DNA from: a virus
Length of the DNA stretch: 44,630 nucleotides
Reading direction: 5' to 3' (one strand)
IMG/VR virus record: IMGVR_UViG_3300010354_000161
Span: 1-44,630 of that record
A program made the position numbers and the translations under genes. Below are positions 18,101 to 27,200 of the stretch, piece after piece. Each line of letters begins with the position of its first letter. Position 1 is the first letter of the stretch. The notes beneath the pieces are model-generated. The model saw only the letters and a program-made list of their open reading frames with translations, was not told where the DNA came from and did no database searches.

Positions 18101-18613
18101 GTTGCTATAGGTTTTGATGGAATAATTGTGGGTATTGGTACTACAGTTGGAGTTGGTACAGATTTGGCCATGAAATTTAATTTAGAAAAATTTAGTGGTA
18201 ATTATTCAGACTTATCTGTTGGATATCCAATTTATGTGTTTGATACTAATGTTGGATCAGGGATTACATCCGTAGATTCTAATGATTCTCAAATTGTAGC
18301 AATCTCAACCTCTTTTGTAGATAATATCTACTATGTTCACAATATTGACACCAATACAGGTACAATAATATGTAATATATTGTCAAATAGTACTAATGTT
18401 ATTGGAATTGCAACTACAGGGAACACTGCAAATCCTGTTGGAAAATTTTCTTGGGGAAAAATTGGTGGAATTGTTAGAGGAACAAATCCAGTTTCAATTG
18501 GAGTTAGTGGATACACTATAAATTCTGGATTATCAACATATCCATCAATTCAAAGAAGAGGATATGGATTGAGAAAAAGTGGCGCACTTAAAATAGATTT
18601 GTCTCCAGCATGA
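6152..18613 (+). CDS. Giant baseplate/tail structural protein at the gp7 position (4153 aa), with YHYH domain and internal repeats
   Basis: This single frame takes 28% of the window. It lies where T4 has gp7 (1032 residues), between gp6 and gp8, so it is probably a wedge protein or gp7 functional counterpart; I cannot show gp7 homology by eye. The N-terminal about 200 residues (FLRQYYISQES, later FRILFNALYGIEP) look like a conserved attachment domain. Near residues 1235-1365 there is a YHYH-type domain (HSPIIGWSYDGIPIYGPFGY at 1252-1271, DLDEYNGRF, FFPYFIGKNY), although the name-giving YHYH is replaced by YVYF. At least ten copies of a G-x-G-Y beta repeat (from about 750, 942, 1124, 1164, 1424, 2063, 2142, 3526, 3893, 3949) and five or more NHG-x-x-x-G modules (about 848, 974, 1664, 1840, 3002) fill the rest. 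Codon use is very AT-rich. Confidence 0.85.
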   Translation: MVQSNFESKVKIQDIIDNQIPEFILAENPKFSEFLRQYYISQESQGGNIDLIENLVEYLKLDNLTPDVISGSSSLTQNVSINDTTIYVNNTDGFPNYYGLIQIDSEIITYKEKLNDRFTGCIRGFSGINSYDTELVFSSTQKSTHLSGTKVTNLSVLFLQKFYEKIKFTFLPGLEKVDLHKSLNINNFIKNSSTFYRAKGSKESFRILFNALYGIEPTVVDLETFLFKSSGSKYKRRKELIFESLDTNTNPLALTGYQVVKTNDSSVFGSVSEAEIFTRNNKSYYKFYIFVGYDDSNSESSGEFLITPSTKVVEKISSTDNAKVITVDSTVGFPKSGSIFYNQIEIFYTDKSVNQFFGCYTKGKTYVDLNINKTSILHSNDTYFGYENGDKTKKVVLRLLGTINNIVVNDSDSEYIFSEGDKLYIKELGNLITSGIENNSQVVANSLIYNTSSRYQLNKILNSESSITLSEVDKSSLKVGDYVEFLERNTEIIANRRNSENQIVQTFDNQKVESISFNAGQSGWEIGFDFDLLLLDPLKEYDIRRKLKIASSSSTSSQLKYNNITCDVTNLYSENNENFYVASNSLPSYVIEKNIFSYNALSVVNFNNIEQKYESIEFSNVISLLSGDKVFYSYTNSPIPGLTEGEYYIKVSSNKKEIKLYRSRSFIAIDKFLYLGAIPNNSTHTFTLLQQKTEDGKIYPQKLFKKIKLSVSESNDIPDPIGTETIGILANGVEIYSYVSNDKVFYGPLESVKILNSGEQYDVINPPKLEFSYGNAKLQPVVQGYVDKVYVDPQEFNIDTPIEVKITGGNGKGAVLEPIISLKSREIFFDARELSNGGGLSLSSETITFLTKHNLVDGQKIIYDINSIGNQKIGLGTFQGSDDIVNSYLENNSVFYTKVINDETIQIYPTFSDYQAGINTVGFTTFGNLGVHKFKTEPKKILESIKVINGGEGFTNRKLIVKPSGISTYNHTVNFINHGFLSGELISYDYETSNISGISTLNQYYVLKVNNDSFRLCNAGVAGTDNQNYVRQNYVKFSSTGSGYQYFNYPKITTEIVYSSQNSNSISTVTTTPVVKGSIVESYLYENGSNYGSSVLNLENTPDVKVLTGEFAKFSPVIIGGKITKVLISYSGLNYYSVPEIIVESKSGIGAILRATISNGKVNSVIVINGGYGYDPNDTTIKVVSSGKNAVFLPKIRSLTLNNSYKYGTQTQNYRDPSYEFLRKTKDNNLQYVVTGYSELLKVLFNENSQNHSPIIGWSYDGIPIYGPFGYSNSSNPGEGVRLIKSGYSLTTVENRVSVDEYPLGFFIDDYKFTNSGDLDEYNGRFCKTPEYPNGAYVYFATAILNPENKYVGFFPYFIGKNYRNKPILGNIKSLLDQNFNFNESNLLRNTLPYKSGQKYGRNDFIPYNLDQISEVTNTVAGQIQNIKITNSGNNYKVDDILYFNNDETSGYGLDCTVETVKGKKIDKIESKIQIYENAKLFTYKDNNFYVKYQPNYDIVNNSFVTLSGLTSSFSHLNGEHLITLSEFETKLSLEIPNGSVGVVTDIYLQSFPRQVSIGSSIKIINTNGDKYFTILNYFDDIGAIRVERSSSGLCTANSAVVFLSDIITNRNDEILRSSNENYLRYFNPVTSVGVGTWSGSFANKTIYNGLKQLTISVPTQSIYLPNHGFFTGQKIILRKSKTNAGSILVSKESNSTPFSLLGSGSSEVVYAINKSRDYIGISTLVADSQNTNGLYFRSEPDPGIIDGTDYHKYKYSFESTYAETLCNVTNVRSTVSISTFHNLEKNDFISLTVKPQKSVGIGSTSFVNLEYIDSIKSIGINKLKFTPNEVDLSNNRLSIVNHNLSSGDKVFYISTSIIGGLSTGSYYVYKIDVNNINLCESYIDSTANPIKIIKFTSVGIGTQELTLVQPRINVVRNNDLVFKVSDASLKDYNFKFYFDENLKKEFVSVPSSSNLFSIVGVNTIGVSSDASVTLKYSDSLPDKLYYSLEKNNELISVKDDVKNSSEIYFIDSEYSGTYEIFNVNNTSFDIKLKNIPEESLYNYSDCKTLEYSTSSKFASGPVSKVKIINSGSNYKNIPYFSKTNSTNGVGLDVIPVSTNIGKLETISVKSTGFEYSVDRTLSPKPSTTNIVKISFSNLLLNVTVNDGGKGYASAPNLVIVDSVTGEKINKGLLVAEMSGSSSSGNKNISKVSVQAPVNGLPSNPVTIKSVNNSNGIIIDRIESSRSGIMTCLIRTPILGFSTDPFLTGDEVFLENIEIVPNSGRGFNSENHGYQFFKVTNYVQGSNPGRMVIKIPELYGDPGEAILFQVNTFATAIKKTKYPSFSVKQDYSLFLPNEDVILISGTDRLLTNLVVGKSNKNYLKLLGDYELQVGDVIQGSVSGYLATIEKINSFNGTFLVGAENINSLGWDDEVGKLSNNNQYLPDNDYYQNLSYTIKTTKTWNESSSIVNSLVHPIGTKNFIDTQIASSSTGIGSTSALSSSVDITQSFISESRVDTIKDLDVVTDFDVNLNSSRIIRFKNLKLLDYFEAKTNRVLQIDDISGLFSSTDDNEKRLDGIILSLPKDQSFGRFLFQVKSSNKDLIQDNVNEIQFTEIICLKDSRQVSFIEKSTLTNGHDNGEEPIFFDSKIAEIKPVYDDAKNYYFTFLPKDPYDTDYEIKILSTSFLTNSESNSSIDFDSTTVFNTVDLVLPQEFKNILSLDSSKYSSFCSQIQVLNRKTFEMNYVEIYASYDGNNISYANYYFDSKGNGDLSPTGQSYGFIGSFGFSITNSGLLKLDYLNETTLDNITVSAKTICFNNNSSVGIASTYRFKTKNQKDGSERTAIISSGTTSVSTSSTIFSYNSQLFSSIKSIVKVSIGNTTCVSQLMIIHDNLNSFITEYPVLFSGDKNIIGVGTFSSSFTQDKFSVIFKPYDNFENENISIRYYNEIFYSFLDEVNFPQNLSINPLLEKVNVAKHFGLNSKDKNRLNFNLKYRETSIFAKTFDPGDSDIFNLATGVFTIPNHFFSTGEKLIYTPGSTFIGVGQSSMGITPGSMTDTGVTTSRLPSSVYAIKVDNDKFKIALTKANAEGSTSITFTDLGEGNAHMFEMFKKNEKSLITINNLIQYPLSYTGIAHSLFGNGGQIGIGNSFFTLSGISSIKPTDLLKIDNEYMKVLNVGIGTSNSGPITFTYGDKNIVEVERGFVGTSATSHLDDSEVKVFTGSYNISKDQIYFTHPPRGNIFDLVTNDERNLKRARASFSGRVFLRKDYSSNVIFDDISRQFTGVGQTFILKSQGINTVGLGTTSGNGILLINGIYQTPLTQNITNHNFQIKQNTTLGISSVVFSGIRDLDTNEINISESDINQNQLPRGGIIVSLGSTSGLGYAPLVGAKVKAVLDNSNGSIISVVGIATTGNPIAFTTVSYDNQSGILDIFSTSIGELSGVNQVKLVGLGFTCPSNPGIVSYFPSHNDSLNIIGIGTTSFSVRVGTSTLPHYYVGYGTIYPWYENLNFGSGYRNPVSIAVTEKNHVGSAATITATVGAGGTLSFNIIGMGTGYSNPTIAISPPSYENLNIIGVSRLGIGQTTDTGIGLLLNVEVGASRTTGIGSTYFEVSSFKVTRSGYNFRRGDIFKPVGLVTAQGLDSPLEEFRLTVLETYNDNFSAWQFGEMNLIDSVKKYQDGNRTNFPLYYNNELLSFQTNVDDPDSQVIDFDSLLVIFINGILQEPKIAYEFVGGSAVRFLTAPKKDDNVEIYFYVGTRGSDSEQFDVNPVIQVGDTLQVYSNNSNLPTTITQNPRTVFDILSSSLLETNLYFDQGIDSSNLKPVYWTKQKEDLIINETIYSKSRNSLEPQIYPTSKIIKNVTSSDNEIFVDSLGIFNYEEEIPNETFSLIIIPSEQSVQVGIVTAIVSASGTIQSLNIENSGSGYGNYTPSIKISNPYTGITTFKIDNNTIGIGSTATAQLTVSSGSISNVVIVNPGLGYTNTNIPQVIVEEPPFSFENCSGANVAIGFDGIIVGIGTTVGVGTDLAMKFNLEKFSGNYSDLSVGYPIYVFDTNVGSGITSVDSNDSQIVAISTSFVDNIYYVHNIDTNTGTIICNILSNSTNVIGIATTGNTANPVGKFSWGKIGGIVRGTNPVSIGVSGYTINSGLSTYPSIQRRGYGLRKSGALKIDLSPA
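9857..10246 (+). other. YHYH-type domain inside the giant protein
   Basis: Codons for about residues 1236-1365 of the 4153-residue protein. The core HSPIIGWSYDGIPIYGP fits the YHYH family, whose members begin with an H-x-P-I-x-G-x-A/S-x-D-G-x-P-I-Y-G pattern, followed by L-D-E-x-N-G-x and a late F-P-Y. YHYH domains occur in secreted and surface proteins and in cyanophage tail proteins; their activity is not established to my knowledge. Confidence 0.7.
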
Positions 18614-18621
18614 TATAAATA
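18614..18621 (+). promoter_or_regulatory. Late promoter motif (TATAAATA) before gp8
   Basis: Perfect TATAAATA immediately after the stop of the giant gene and 18 bases before the gp8 start. Confidence 0.65.
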
Positions 18622-18639
18622 ATAAAAAAACATCTTAAC

Positions 18640-20229
18640 ATGCCAGCTTTTGTTACAGATCAATTTAGAATTTTAAACACTAATAATTTTGTCAATTCTA
18701 TAGATTCTGGTACTGATAACTACTACGTTTTTGTTGGTTTAACAAATCCAGTACGAAATGGATTTGGGAGGAATATAAATTGGGATTATCCAGATGCTCC
18801 AGATCCAAACTTAGTAGTATTACCAAATCCAACTGATAATTTTGAGTATTTACCTCATTATGGAGATACTATAATATATGGGAAAAAAATAACATCTCAA
18901 AATGTTAAAAGATGTATAAGAAGAATTGATTGGACTCAAGGTGTAAAATATGACATGTATCGCCATGATTATAGCGTAACTAATAGATCTAAAGTTACAG
19001 ACAGATCTAGGTTATATGATACAAATTATTATGTAATGAATAGTCAGTATCAAGTGTACATATGCATATCAAATGGGTCGAGTGGAATTAGTTCTACAGG
19101 TAATCAATCTCAAGATGAACCTTTGTTTATAGACTTAGAACCATCTAAGGCAGGAACTAGTGGAGATGGATATTTGTGGAAATATTTATTTACTGTTTCA
19201 CCAACAGATATTATAAAATTTGATTCTGTTGAATTTATACCATTACCAAATAATTGGCAAACTTCTACTTTGCCACAAATAGTTTCAGTTAGAGAAAATG
19301 GAGACTCTACTCTTAACAATAATCAAATTAAATTTGTTTATATTGATAATGGTGGTGGTAGTTATAATACTGGAGAAGTTAAAATTTTAGGTGATGGGAC
19401 AGGAGCAAGAGTTTATGTTGAAACTAATGAAGATAATCAAATAGTAAAAACAACTGTAACTTCTGGTGGTAGTGGATATACTTATGGAATAGTTGATCTA
19501 GGTCCATTACAGATTAGTGATAGTATACAATTTCCAGCAAAACTTATTCCAATTATACCACCTTCTAGAGGACATGGATATGATTTATATAAAGAATTAG
19601 GTGCTGATAGAGTTTTAATTTACACTAGGTTTGACGATTCTTCTAAAGATTTTCCTGTAGATACCAAATTTGCTCAGATAGGAATATTAAAGAACCCAAA
19701 AAACTTTGTTTCAGATAGTCTTTATACTGCAGATAGATTTTCCGGTCTATATTCTTTGAAAATAAATTTATCAGGATCTACACTACCAACAATCGGTGAA
19801 AGAATAGAACAAATTTTTTCAAATGGAAGCAAAGCAGTTGGATATGTATCTTCTTATGACAGGATAACAAAAGTATTAAAATATTTTAAAGACAGATCAT
19901 TACACTATCAACCGCTTGGTCCAAATTATGATCAAACAGATTATGTTGGAATATCATCGTCTGCTGATGCAACAGTTAATTTCAGTACTAGTGGAGGTCA
20001 AATTAAAGGTACTGAGAGTGGATTTATATGCACTATAGATAGTACATTTAGCAATTCGGTAGTAACTGTAGAAAACAAAACTATCAACTTAGATGTTACT
20101 TTTACTTCGGGAATTGCAAAACCTGAAATAAATAAAACATCGGGAGATATTATTTACATTGATAATAGGCCTTTAGTAGAAAGAAACTCTAGGCAAAAAG
20201 AAGATATTAAAATTATTCTAGAATTCTAA
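18640..20229 (+). CDS. gp8: Baseplate wedge protein gp8
   Basis: Order and sequence point to gp8: the N-terminus with FVGLTNP at residues 32-38, RCIRRIDWTQGVKYDMYRHD at 91-110, then SRLYDTNYYVMN and GYLWKYLFTV near 178-185, are typical of the gp8 family in T4-like phages. T4 gp8 has 334 residues; the extra length here comes largely from residues 230-290, which hold two copies of the G-x-G-Y beta repeat (YIDNGGGSY at 234-242, VTSGGSGY at 273-280), and from a C-terminal extension. In T4 gp8 dimers sit in the peripheral part of each wedge and bind gp10. The stop is 3 bases before the next gene. Confidence 0.88.
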   Translation: MPAFVTDQFRILNTNNFVNSIDSGTDNYYVFVGLTNPVRNGFGRNINWDYPDAPDPNLVVLPNPTDNFEYLPHYGDTIIYGKKITSQNVKRCIRRIDWTQGVKYDMYRHDYSVTNRSKVTDRSRLYDTNYYVMNSQYQVYICISNGSSGISSTGNQSQDEPLFIDLEPSKAGTSGDGYLWKYLFTVSPTDIIKFDSVEFIPLPNNWQTSTLPQIVSVRENGDSTLNNNQIKFVYIDNGGGSYNTGEVKILGDGTGARVYVETNEDNQIVKTTVTSGGSGYTYGIVDLGPLQISDSIQFPAKLIPIIPPSRGHGYDLYKELGADRVLIYTRFDDSSKDFPVDTKFAQIGILKNPKNFVSDSLYTADRFSGLYSLKINLSGSTLPTIGERIEQIFSNGSKAVGYVSSYDRITKVLKYFKDRSLHYQPLGPNYDQTDYVGISSSADATVNFSTSGGQIKGTESGFICTIDSTFSNSVVTVENKTINLDVTFTSGIAKPEINKTSGDIIYIDNRPLVERNSRQKEDIKIILEF

Positions 20230-20232
20230 AAA

Positions 20233-20997
20233 ATGGCACAAAAAACTAATCTCAACGTTAATCCATATTTTGACGATTTTAATTCTGATAAGAATTTTTA
20301 CAAAGTTTTGTTCAACCCAGCAAAACCTGTACAAACTAGAGAATTAAATACAATTCAATCTATCTTGCAAGATCAGATAGAAAATTTTGGAAGCCATATT
20401 TTTAAAGAAGGTTCTGTAGTTATACCTGGTGGAATAACTTATGATTCGGAATATTCTGCAGTAAAATTAAACTTTAATTCATTTGGAATTGATATATCTA
20501 CTTACATAAACAAATATCTTGGACAAACTATTAGAGGACAAGTTTCGGGAATAACTGCAACTATATCTCAAATTGTTTTACCAAATGGTAATGATATTGA
20601 AAATATTACTCTGTACGTTAAATACAGAGATTCTGATTCAAATTACAGTAAAAAAACATTTTTGGATGGAGAATCATTACTTTCTACAGAATCAATATCT
20701 TATGGAATCAATAATACTATAATTCCAGAAAATACACCATTTGCATCTTTAATATCTGAAAATGCAACTTCTTTAGGATCTTGCGTTTCTGTAAATGATG
20801 GTATTTATTTTGTTAGAGGAACTTTTGTAAAAGTTAAAAAAGAAACTTTAATTTTAGACTATTATACAAATATTTCTTCTTATAGAATAGGATTTAAAGT
20901 ATCTGAACAAATTGTAACTACAAAAGATGATGAAAGTTTATTTGATAATGCTAAAGGTTTTACTAATTATGCATCACCAGGAGCTGATAGATTATAA
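20233..20997 (+). CDS. DUF4815-type virion protein, N-terminal fragment ended by an in-frame TAA
   Basis: The 254 residues from ATG 20233 carry the typical DUF4815 opening (NVNPYFDDFNSDKNFYKVLF, then PAKPVQTRELNTIQSILQDQ) and end at GADRL followed by TAA (20995-20997). The same frame is then open without interruption through 21283 to 27735, and the residues right after the stop (ISLSLTKKLLSD) continue the family pattern. A single base change, for example from AAA (Lys), would explain the stop. The whole gene would be 2500 residues. The stop may be a true mutation, a sequencing error or a functional split. The TAA lies inside a perfect TATAAATA motif. Related full-length proteins are common virion proteins of T4-like cyanophages. 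Confidence 0.75.
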   Translation: MAQKTNLNVNPYFDDFNSDKNFYKVLFNPAKPVQTRELNTIQSILQDQIENFGSHIFKEGSVVIPGGITYDSEYSAVKLNFNSFGIDISTYINKYLGQTIRGQVSGITATISQIVLPNGNDIENITLYVKYRDSDSNYSKKTFLDGESLLSTESISYGINNTIIPENTPFASLISENATSLGSCVSVNDGIYFVRGTFVKVKKETLILDYYTNISSYRIGFKVSEQIVTTKDDESLFDNAKGFTNYASPGADRL

Positions 20998-21000
20998 ATA
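20993..21000 (+). promoter_or_regulatory. TATAAATA motif containing the interrupting stop codon
   Basis: A perfect late-promoter octamer formed exactly at the in-frame TAA of the split DUF4815 gene. It would start transcription near 21007, about 276 bases before the first in-frame ATG at 21283. In DNA this AT-rich several chance copies are expected in 44 kb, so the coincidence is suggestive only. Confidence 0.3.
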
Positions 21001-21282
21001 AGTCTAAGTTTAACAAAAAAACTTTTATCTGATACTGTTGATGTTGACTTTATTGAATTACTTAGAGTTGAAAATGGATTTATTAAAAAATTAGAAAATA
21101 AAACTGACTATAATTTACTTAAAGATTATATTGCTCAACGAACATATGATGAATCAGGAAATTATACAGTTTCTCCATTTAAAGTTTCTGTCAATAATTC
21201 ATTAAATAATTTACTCGGAAATAATGGAATTTATTTTGAAGATGAATTAACTTCATCAGGCAATAAACCAAATGATGATTTA

Positions 21283-24200
21283 ATGTCTGTAACTATAAGT
21301 CCGGGAAAAGCATATGTTAAAGGATATGATGTTGATAAAACTGGTACTACAATTTTAGATGTAAATAAACCGAGAGACAAACAAACGGTAACTAATGTAT
21401 TAGTTCCCTTTAAAATGGGAAATATTTTAAGAATTAATAATCTTTATGGTACACCAACAAATAGATCCACAGTATATTTTTATAGTCAAAGAAGAAACGG
21501 TGCAACAAGTTCCGCAAATGGTGTTGAGATAGGATCAGCAAGAGTTTACTTATGTAAACTAACTGATGCCGCATATGAGGGAGCAAAAACAAAATGGGAC
21601 TTATATCTTTATGATATCCAATTTTATTCATACTTAACTATTAATAATTCTTTAACTTCAACAGAGTTACCAGTTTCTTCCCAAGTTGTTGGTAATAGTA
21701 GCGGCGCGGTTGGATATGTTGTAAGTGCCGGAACAAGTGGAAATGTAATAAAACTAAGGCAAATATCGGGAAATTTTTTACAAAATGAAAGTATATCAAT
21801 TAATGGTACAAATTTATTATCAAGATCAATTTTAAACGTAAAAAAATATAATTCATCAGATATTAAATCAGTATTTTCTTCAGGAAGTCCTGCGTTTTTA
21901 GCAGACTCTATTTTAGATTCGTTTATTCCTGTTGGATTTAGTGCTCAAGATCAAATTACAATTAGTTCCAATGGAACGACAACTTCTAGTAAAGGATTTA
22001 GTGGACTAAGTACGGACACAATAGTAAAATATTCTAGACCAGGATTTAGTACAGAAACATATAATGTCATCAGTAGTGTTAATCCAACTTCATTTACATT
22101 AAGTGGAATATCAACAGTTTCTGACGTAAATGATGGTGCAGTAACTAATTCTCAAATTCAATCTCGTTTTGTAATCGGAAAATCCAACATAATTGAGCAA
22201 AACTCATCATATCTGTATTCAGTATTACCAAATAATAATATATCTGATATAGATTTGACTGGATCGCAATTAAAATTTTCAGCACAATCAACAGAATCTG
22301 TTGTAATATCTGGCGGAACTTTATCCTTAAATACTTCCAACTTCACTTTACCTGGAAATTCTGGAACTGTTAAATTTGACACCTTTGATGCTGAAAAGTA
22401 TTCAATTCATTACAATGATGGTTCTATACAATCATTGACCGATGATCAAGTTACTTTTAACTCCGAATATAGTCAAGTTACTTTTAAAGGATTGACTAAT
22501 GGAAAAACCACGAGTTTAATTAACGCCACATTTACAAAAACTGGAATACAAAGTAAAACAAAAGTTCATAAAAAAAGTACAATTGTTAATGTAAATTTAT
22601 CAAAGTATTCAAAATCAGGCACTGGAATAAGTACATCAGTAAATGATGGTTTGGATTATAATCAATTTTATGGACTGAGAGTACAAGACAATGAAATTTG
22701 TTTAAGATATCCAGATGTAATAAGAGTTTTAGCAGTCTATGAATCACTGGACACTTCTTCACCATCTTTTGATAAATTAAACTTTTCGTCAATATATAAT
22801 ATTTCAGTAAATTCTGTAGTTGGTGAAGATGTAATAGGAAAAACTAGCAAATCAATTGCAAGAATTGTTTATAAAGATCCATCTTATCCAAATAGTATTG
22901 AAATCGTTTATCTAAACAACAACAGATTTGAATCTGGAGAAGAAATATCCTTCAAACAATCCAATATAAAAGCCGAACTTTCATCAATATCTTTTGGCAG
23001 ATACAAAAATATAACAAATGCTTTTAAACTTGATAAGGGACAAAGAAACGAATATTATGATTACTCCAGAATAGTAAGAAATCAAAATGAACCAGAACCT
23101 AATAAAAAGTTATCTATAGTATTTGATTATTATGAAGTTTCTGACACTGATAGCGGAGATTTATTTAGTATTGCAAGTTATGGTCAAGAAAATTATTCAA
23201 AAGACATACCTAGTATTGGATTTTTAAATATTAGGGCATCAGATACTTTAGATTTTAGACCAAGAGTTTCTTATTTTAGTGGATCATCATCATCACCTTT
23301 TGACTTTTCATCAAGAAATTTTGGACAAACTCCAAAAGTTATAATTACACCAAATGAATCTAGTTTAGTTAAGTATAATTTTTATCTCGGAAGAATAGAT
23401 AAAGTTTGTATCGATAGTTATGGTGGCATAGTTGTAGAAAAAGGTGTTTCTTCAACCAATCCAAAAGAACCAATAAAATTTGGAGATACTCTCGAAATTG
23501 CAACTATTTCATTACCACCCTATCTTTATGATAGTTCTGATGCAGAAATAACCCTTATTGATAATAGAAGATATACAATGAGGGATATTGGAAAAATAGA
23601 AGATAGAGTTGAAAATTTAGAATTAATTACTTCACTTTCTTTATTAGAATTAAATACACAGTCTTTACAAATAAAAGACGCTGATGGTTTAGATAGGTTT
23701 AAAACTGGATTTTTCGCAGATTCATTTAAAGATAATGACTTTATCGATCTTGTAAATTCTTCGGTTGAAACAATTTCTGAAATAACATCTAAGGAATTAA
23801 CTCCGTTAATTTCAAAAAATTCATTGAAAAATGAAATTATACCTTTAATACCACAATCTGATAATCAGTTAGATTTAAAACAAAATTTTGAATTATTGGA
23901 CACTAGAGTTAAAAAAACTGGTCAGGTAGTAACTTTAAATTATGAAAGTGTAGATTGGATAACTCAACCTTTAGCAACTGTACAAAATGATGGATCTCCT
24001 AGAGTTGAAAATGTAAACCCATTCCATGTAGTGCAATATGTTGGTGATATTAGATTGCATCCATTTTCAGATAGTTGGGTTAGAACAGTTTCTCTTGCAG
24101 ATAGAACTATTGTTTTAGAAAATAAAATTAACTTAGAAAGTAAAGTAACTACTGAAAGACTTACTTTAACAACTCCAAATAATACAACTGGAATTGGGCA

Positions 24201-27200
24201 AGGTGACTTAGGAACTGCTAAAATTAGAGATACTTGGACTGACTTGAGTTTATCTGACTCATTTATTGAAGGAAACCCAGAAGTATTTGTAAGTAAATCG
24301 GAAAATACATCTGAAGCTTCTACAGAACGAACTTTTGTAGATAGTCAATTTGATCGTTTTATGAGGTCAAGAAATACTGAATTTTCGGCGGCAAATTTAT
24401 CACCTTTCACTAGATATTATCACTTTTTAGATGGTCATTCTAATATTGATTTTACTCCAAAATTAATTGAAGTTTCAACTGATTCTTCATTACAAAATTT
24501 AGGAACCAAAGGATCTTTTCAAATTGGAGAAACTGTAATTGGTACTTTTGGCGGTGAACAAATTATTAAATTTAGATTATCTCAACCAAATCATAAATTT
24601 GGAAAATTTGATAATCCGACTACTACTTATAATGCAAATCCATATTTAAAATCTGAAACTTTACCATCCGGTTATAGTGAATCATCATCCGTTTTAAATA
24701 TAGATACATTTTCACTTGCAGATGAAGTTCAAGGAACATACTTCGGATATTTAGTTAAAGGTACTTTATTAGTTGGTGAATCTAGTGGAGCATCTGCTTA
24801 TGTAAAAGACTTGAGATTGATCACCGATAACTATGGTGATTTAATTGGTACATTTTTTATAAGAGATCCAAATTCATCACCAGTACCATTAATAAGAATA
24901 CCAACTGGAAATAAAACTTTTAAATTATCATCTAGCGTATCAAATGAAAATGGATTGGTGAATAATTCAGAAGTCTCTACTGCGGAAACTTCTTACCTAT
25001 CAGAAGGAACAGTACAAACTTACCAAAATATTATAAGACAAAACAAAATTACTGCTACCTTAACAACTACAAATAATATAAGAATAAGAACATTAAATGC
25101 AGTTAGAAATGAAAATATTTCTACCGCACAACTTCCTCCGCAACAAGTATTTAATATAACAAATATAACTCAACAAGTAGTTAGAAGACAAGCACATGCA
25201 GATCCTTTAGCTCAAACTTTCCTCGTTGGTTCTAGTCGTGGATTAAATTCATTTAATGATGATGCTAATGGAGCATTTTTAACGGCAGTTGATTTATTCT
25301 TTGCATCAAAAGATCCTGGAAATGCTCCAGTAACAGTTCAAATTAGAACAACTGAACTTGGAATTCCTACTCTGTCAATAATTGGCGATCCAGTTACTCT
25401 TAGACCAGATGATATTAAAGTTTCAGATGATGGTTCAGTCCCAACTAGAGTAACATTTCCATATCCAATCTGTTTACCACCAGGATTAGAGTATGCAATA
25501 GTCATATTGGCACCTCAAAGCACTCAATATAATTTATGGTGCGCTAGAATGGGTGAAAAAGTTATTAGTACTCTTGGACTGCCAGATGTTGAGTCTTCAA
25601 GATATTCACAACAATTTGCAATAGGTAGTTTATTCAAATCACAAAATGGTTCAATATGGTCGGAAGATCAATATGAAGATTTGAAATTTAAGTTATATAA
25701 AGCAAAATTTGTTGAAACTAATGGTGTTGTTTATTTCCACAATCCATCATTAGATAAAAATAATCAATATGTTAGAAAATTACAACCAAATCCAATTACT
25801 ACACTACCAAGAAAGTTAAAAGTAGGAATAACAACAGTATATGATAGCACTCAAGTAAATACAATTTTAGTAGCAGGTAGAAAAATAACTGAGACTACAA
25901 AAGGTCATATTTATGGAAATATTGTTAGTACTGGTTGTTCAGTGTCTGCAGTGGCAATCAATACTGGTGGTAGAAACTATCCAGTTGGAGTGTCTACAGT
26001 AAATACGTTTAATTTAACTGGAAATGGTTCTGGATTGCAATTAAAAGTTACGGTTGGTTCGAGTGGAAATATTACTGAAATTAATGAAATTAAATCTTTC
26101 GGATCTGGATATGCAATTGGAGATGTTGTTGGTATAGTTACATCTACAACTAGTGGTGATTCCAATACACCAAAGGGACAAGGATGTTCAATAACCATCA
26201 CTGGAAACAATAATGCAATAGATACTTTATATTTGACTAATGTTCAAGCACAATCTTTTACAAATGGATCTGAGTTAAGATATTATAATAACGCAGGAAA
26301 TGCAGTTACTTTAGGATCTACGACTATTACTTCTTCACAAACTTATGGAAGTTTTTCTGACGGAAATTATTTTAAAGTAAATCATTTTAATCATGGAATG
26401 TATGCATCAAATAATCTTGTTGAGGTAAGCGGAGTAATACCAAATACAGTAACAGTATCACTACCTTCTCAGTTAGATAGAACTGGATCAATTATGAATA
26501 TATTGAGTGCAGATTCTACATATTTCCAAACATTTGAAGGATTTGCCGTCAGTCCTTCAAATCCTGGATATATATTAGTTAATAATGAAATAATTAAATA
26601 TACTCAAGTAAATTCAACATCTTTAGAAGGATTAGAACGTGGTATAGATGGAACAGTATCAATAGATCACCCACAAAATTCTATTATCAGAAAATATGAA
26701 TTAAATGGAGTTTCTTTAAGAAGGATCAATAAAATCCACGATGTGTCTGATACTGGTATAGATTTAGATGAATACTATTTACAAATTGACAGAGATGGTA
26801 GTCCTGGAAATTTTGGATTAGATCGTTCAACTGATCTTTCAACTGAGATAAGTGGACAAAAATTACCATTTTTATCTTTTAATTCAGAATCATCTGTTGG
26901 TGGAAATGCAGTTTATGCATCAGAAAATATTGTATTTGATACTGTAATTCCATATTTTGATGCAGTAAATCTTGGGTTACCAAATCAAATAAGTACTCAA
27001 ATAAGAACAGTAACTGGAACAAGTGCTGGTGGTAACGAGGTATCATTTAGTGATCTTGGTTATGAAGATGTACTAATTAATCAACCAAATAAATTAAATA
27101 ATTTAAGAATGATTGCATCTAAGGTAAATTCTGATGAATACTTAGATTCTATGCCAAGAAATAAATCTTTTATTACGGCATTATCAATTTCATCAAATAA

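Noticed and set aside
20127-20134. AATAAATA inside the end of gp8 as a promoter for the DUF4815 gene
   Set aside because: About 100 bases from the start and inside coding sequence; similar copies occur by chance within other genes.
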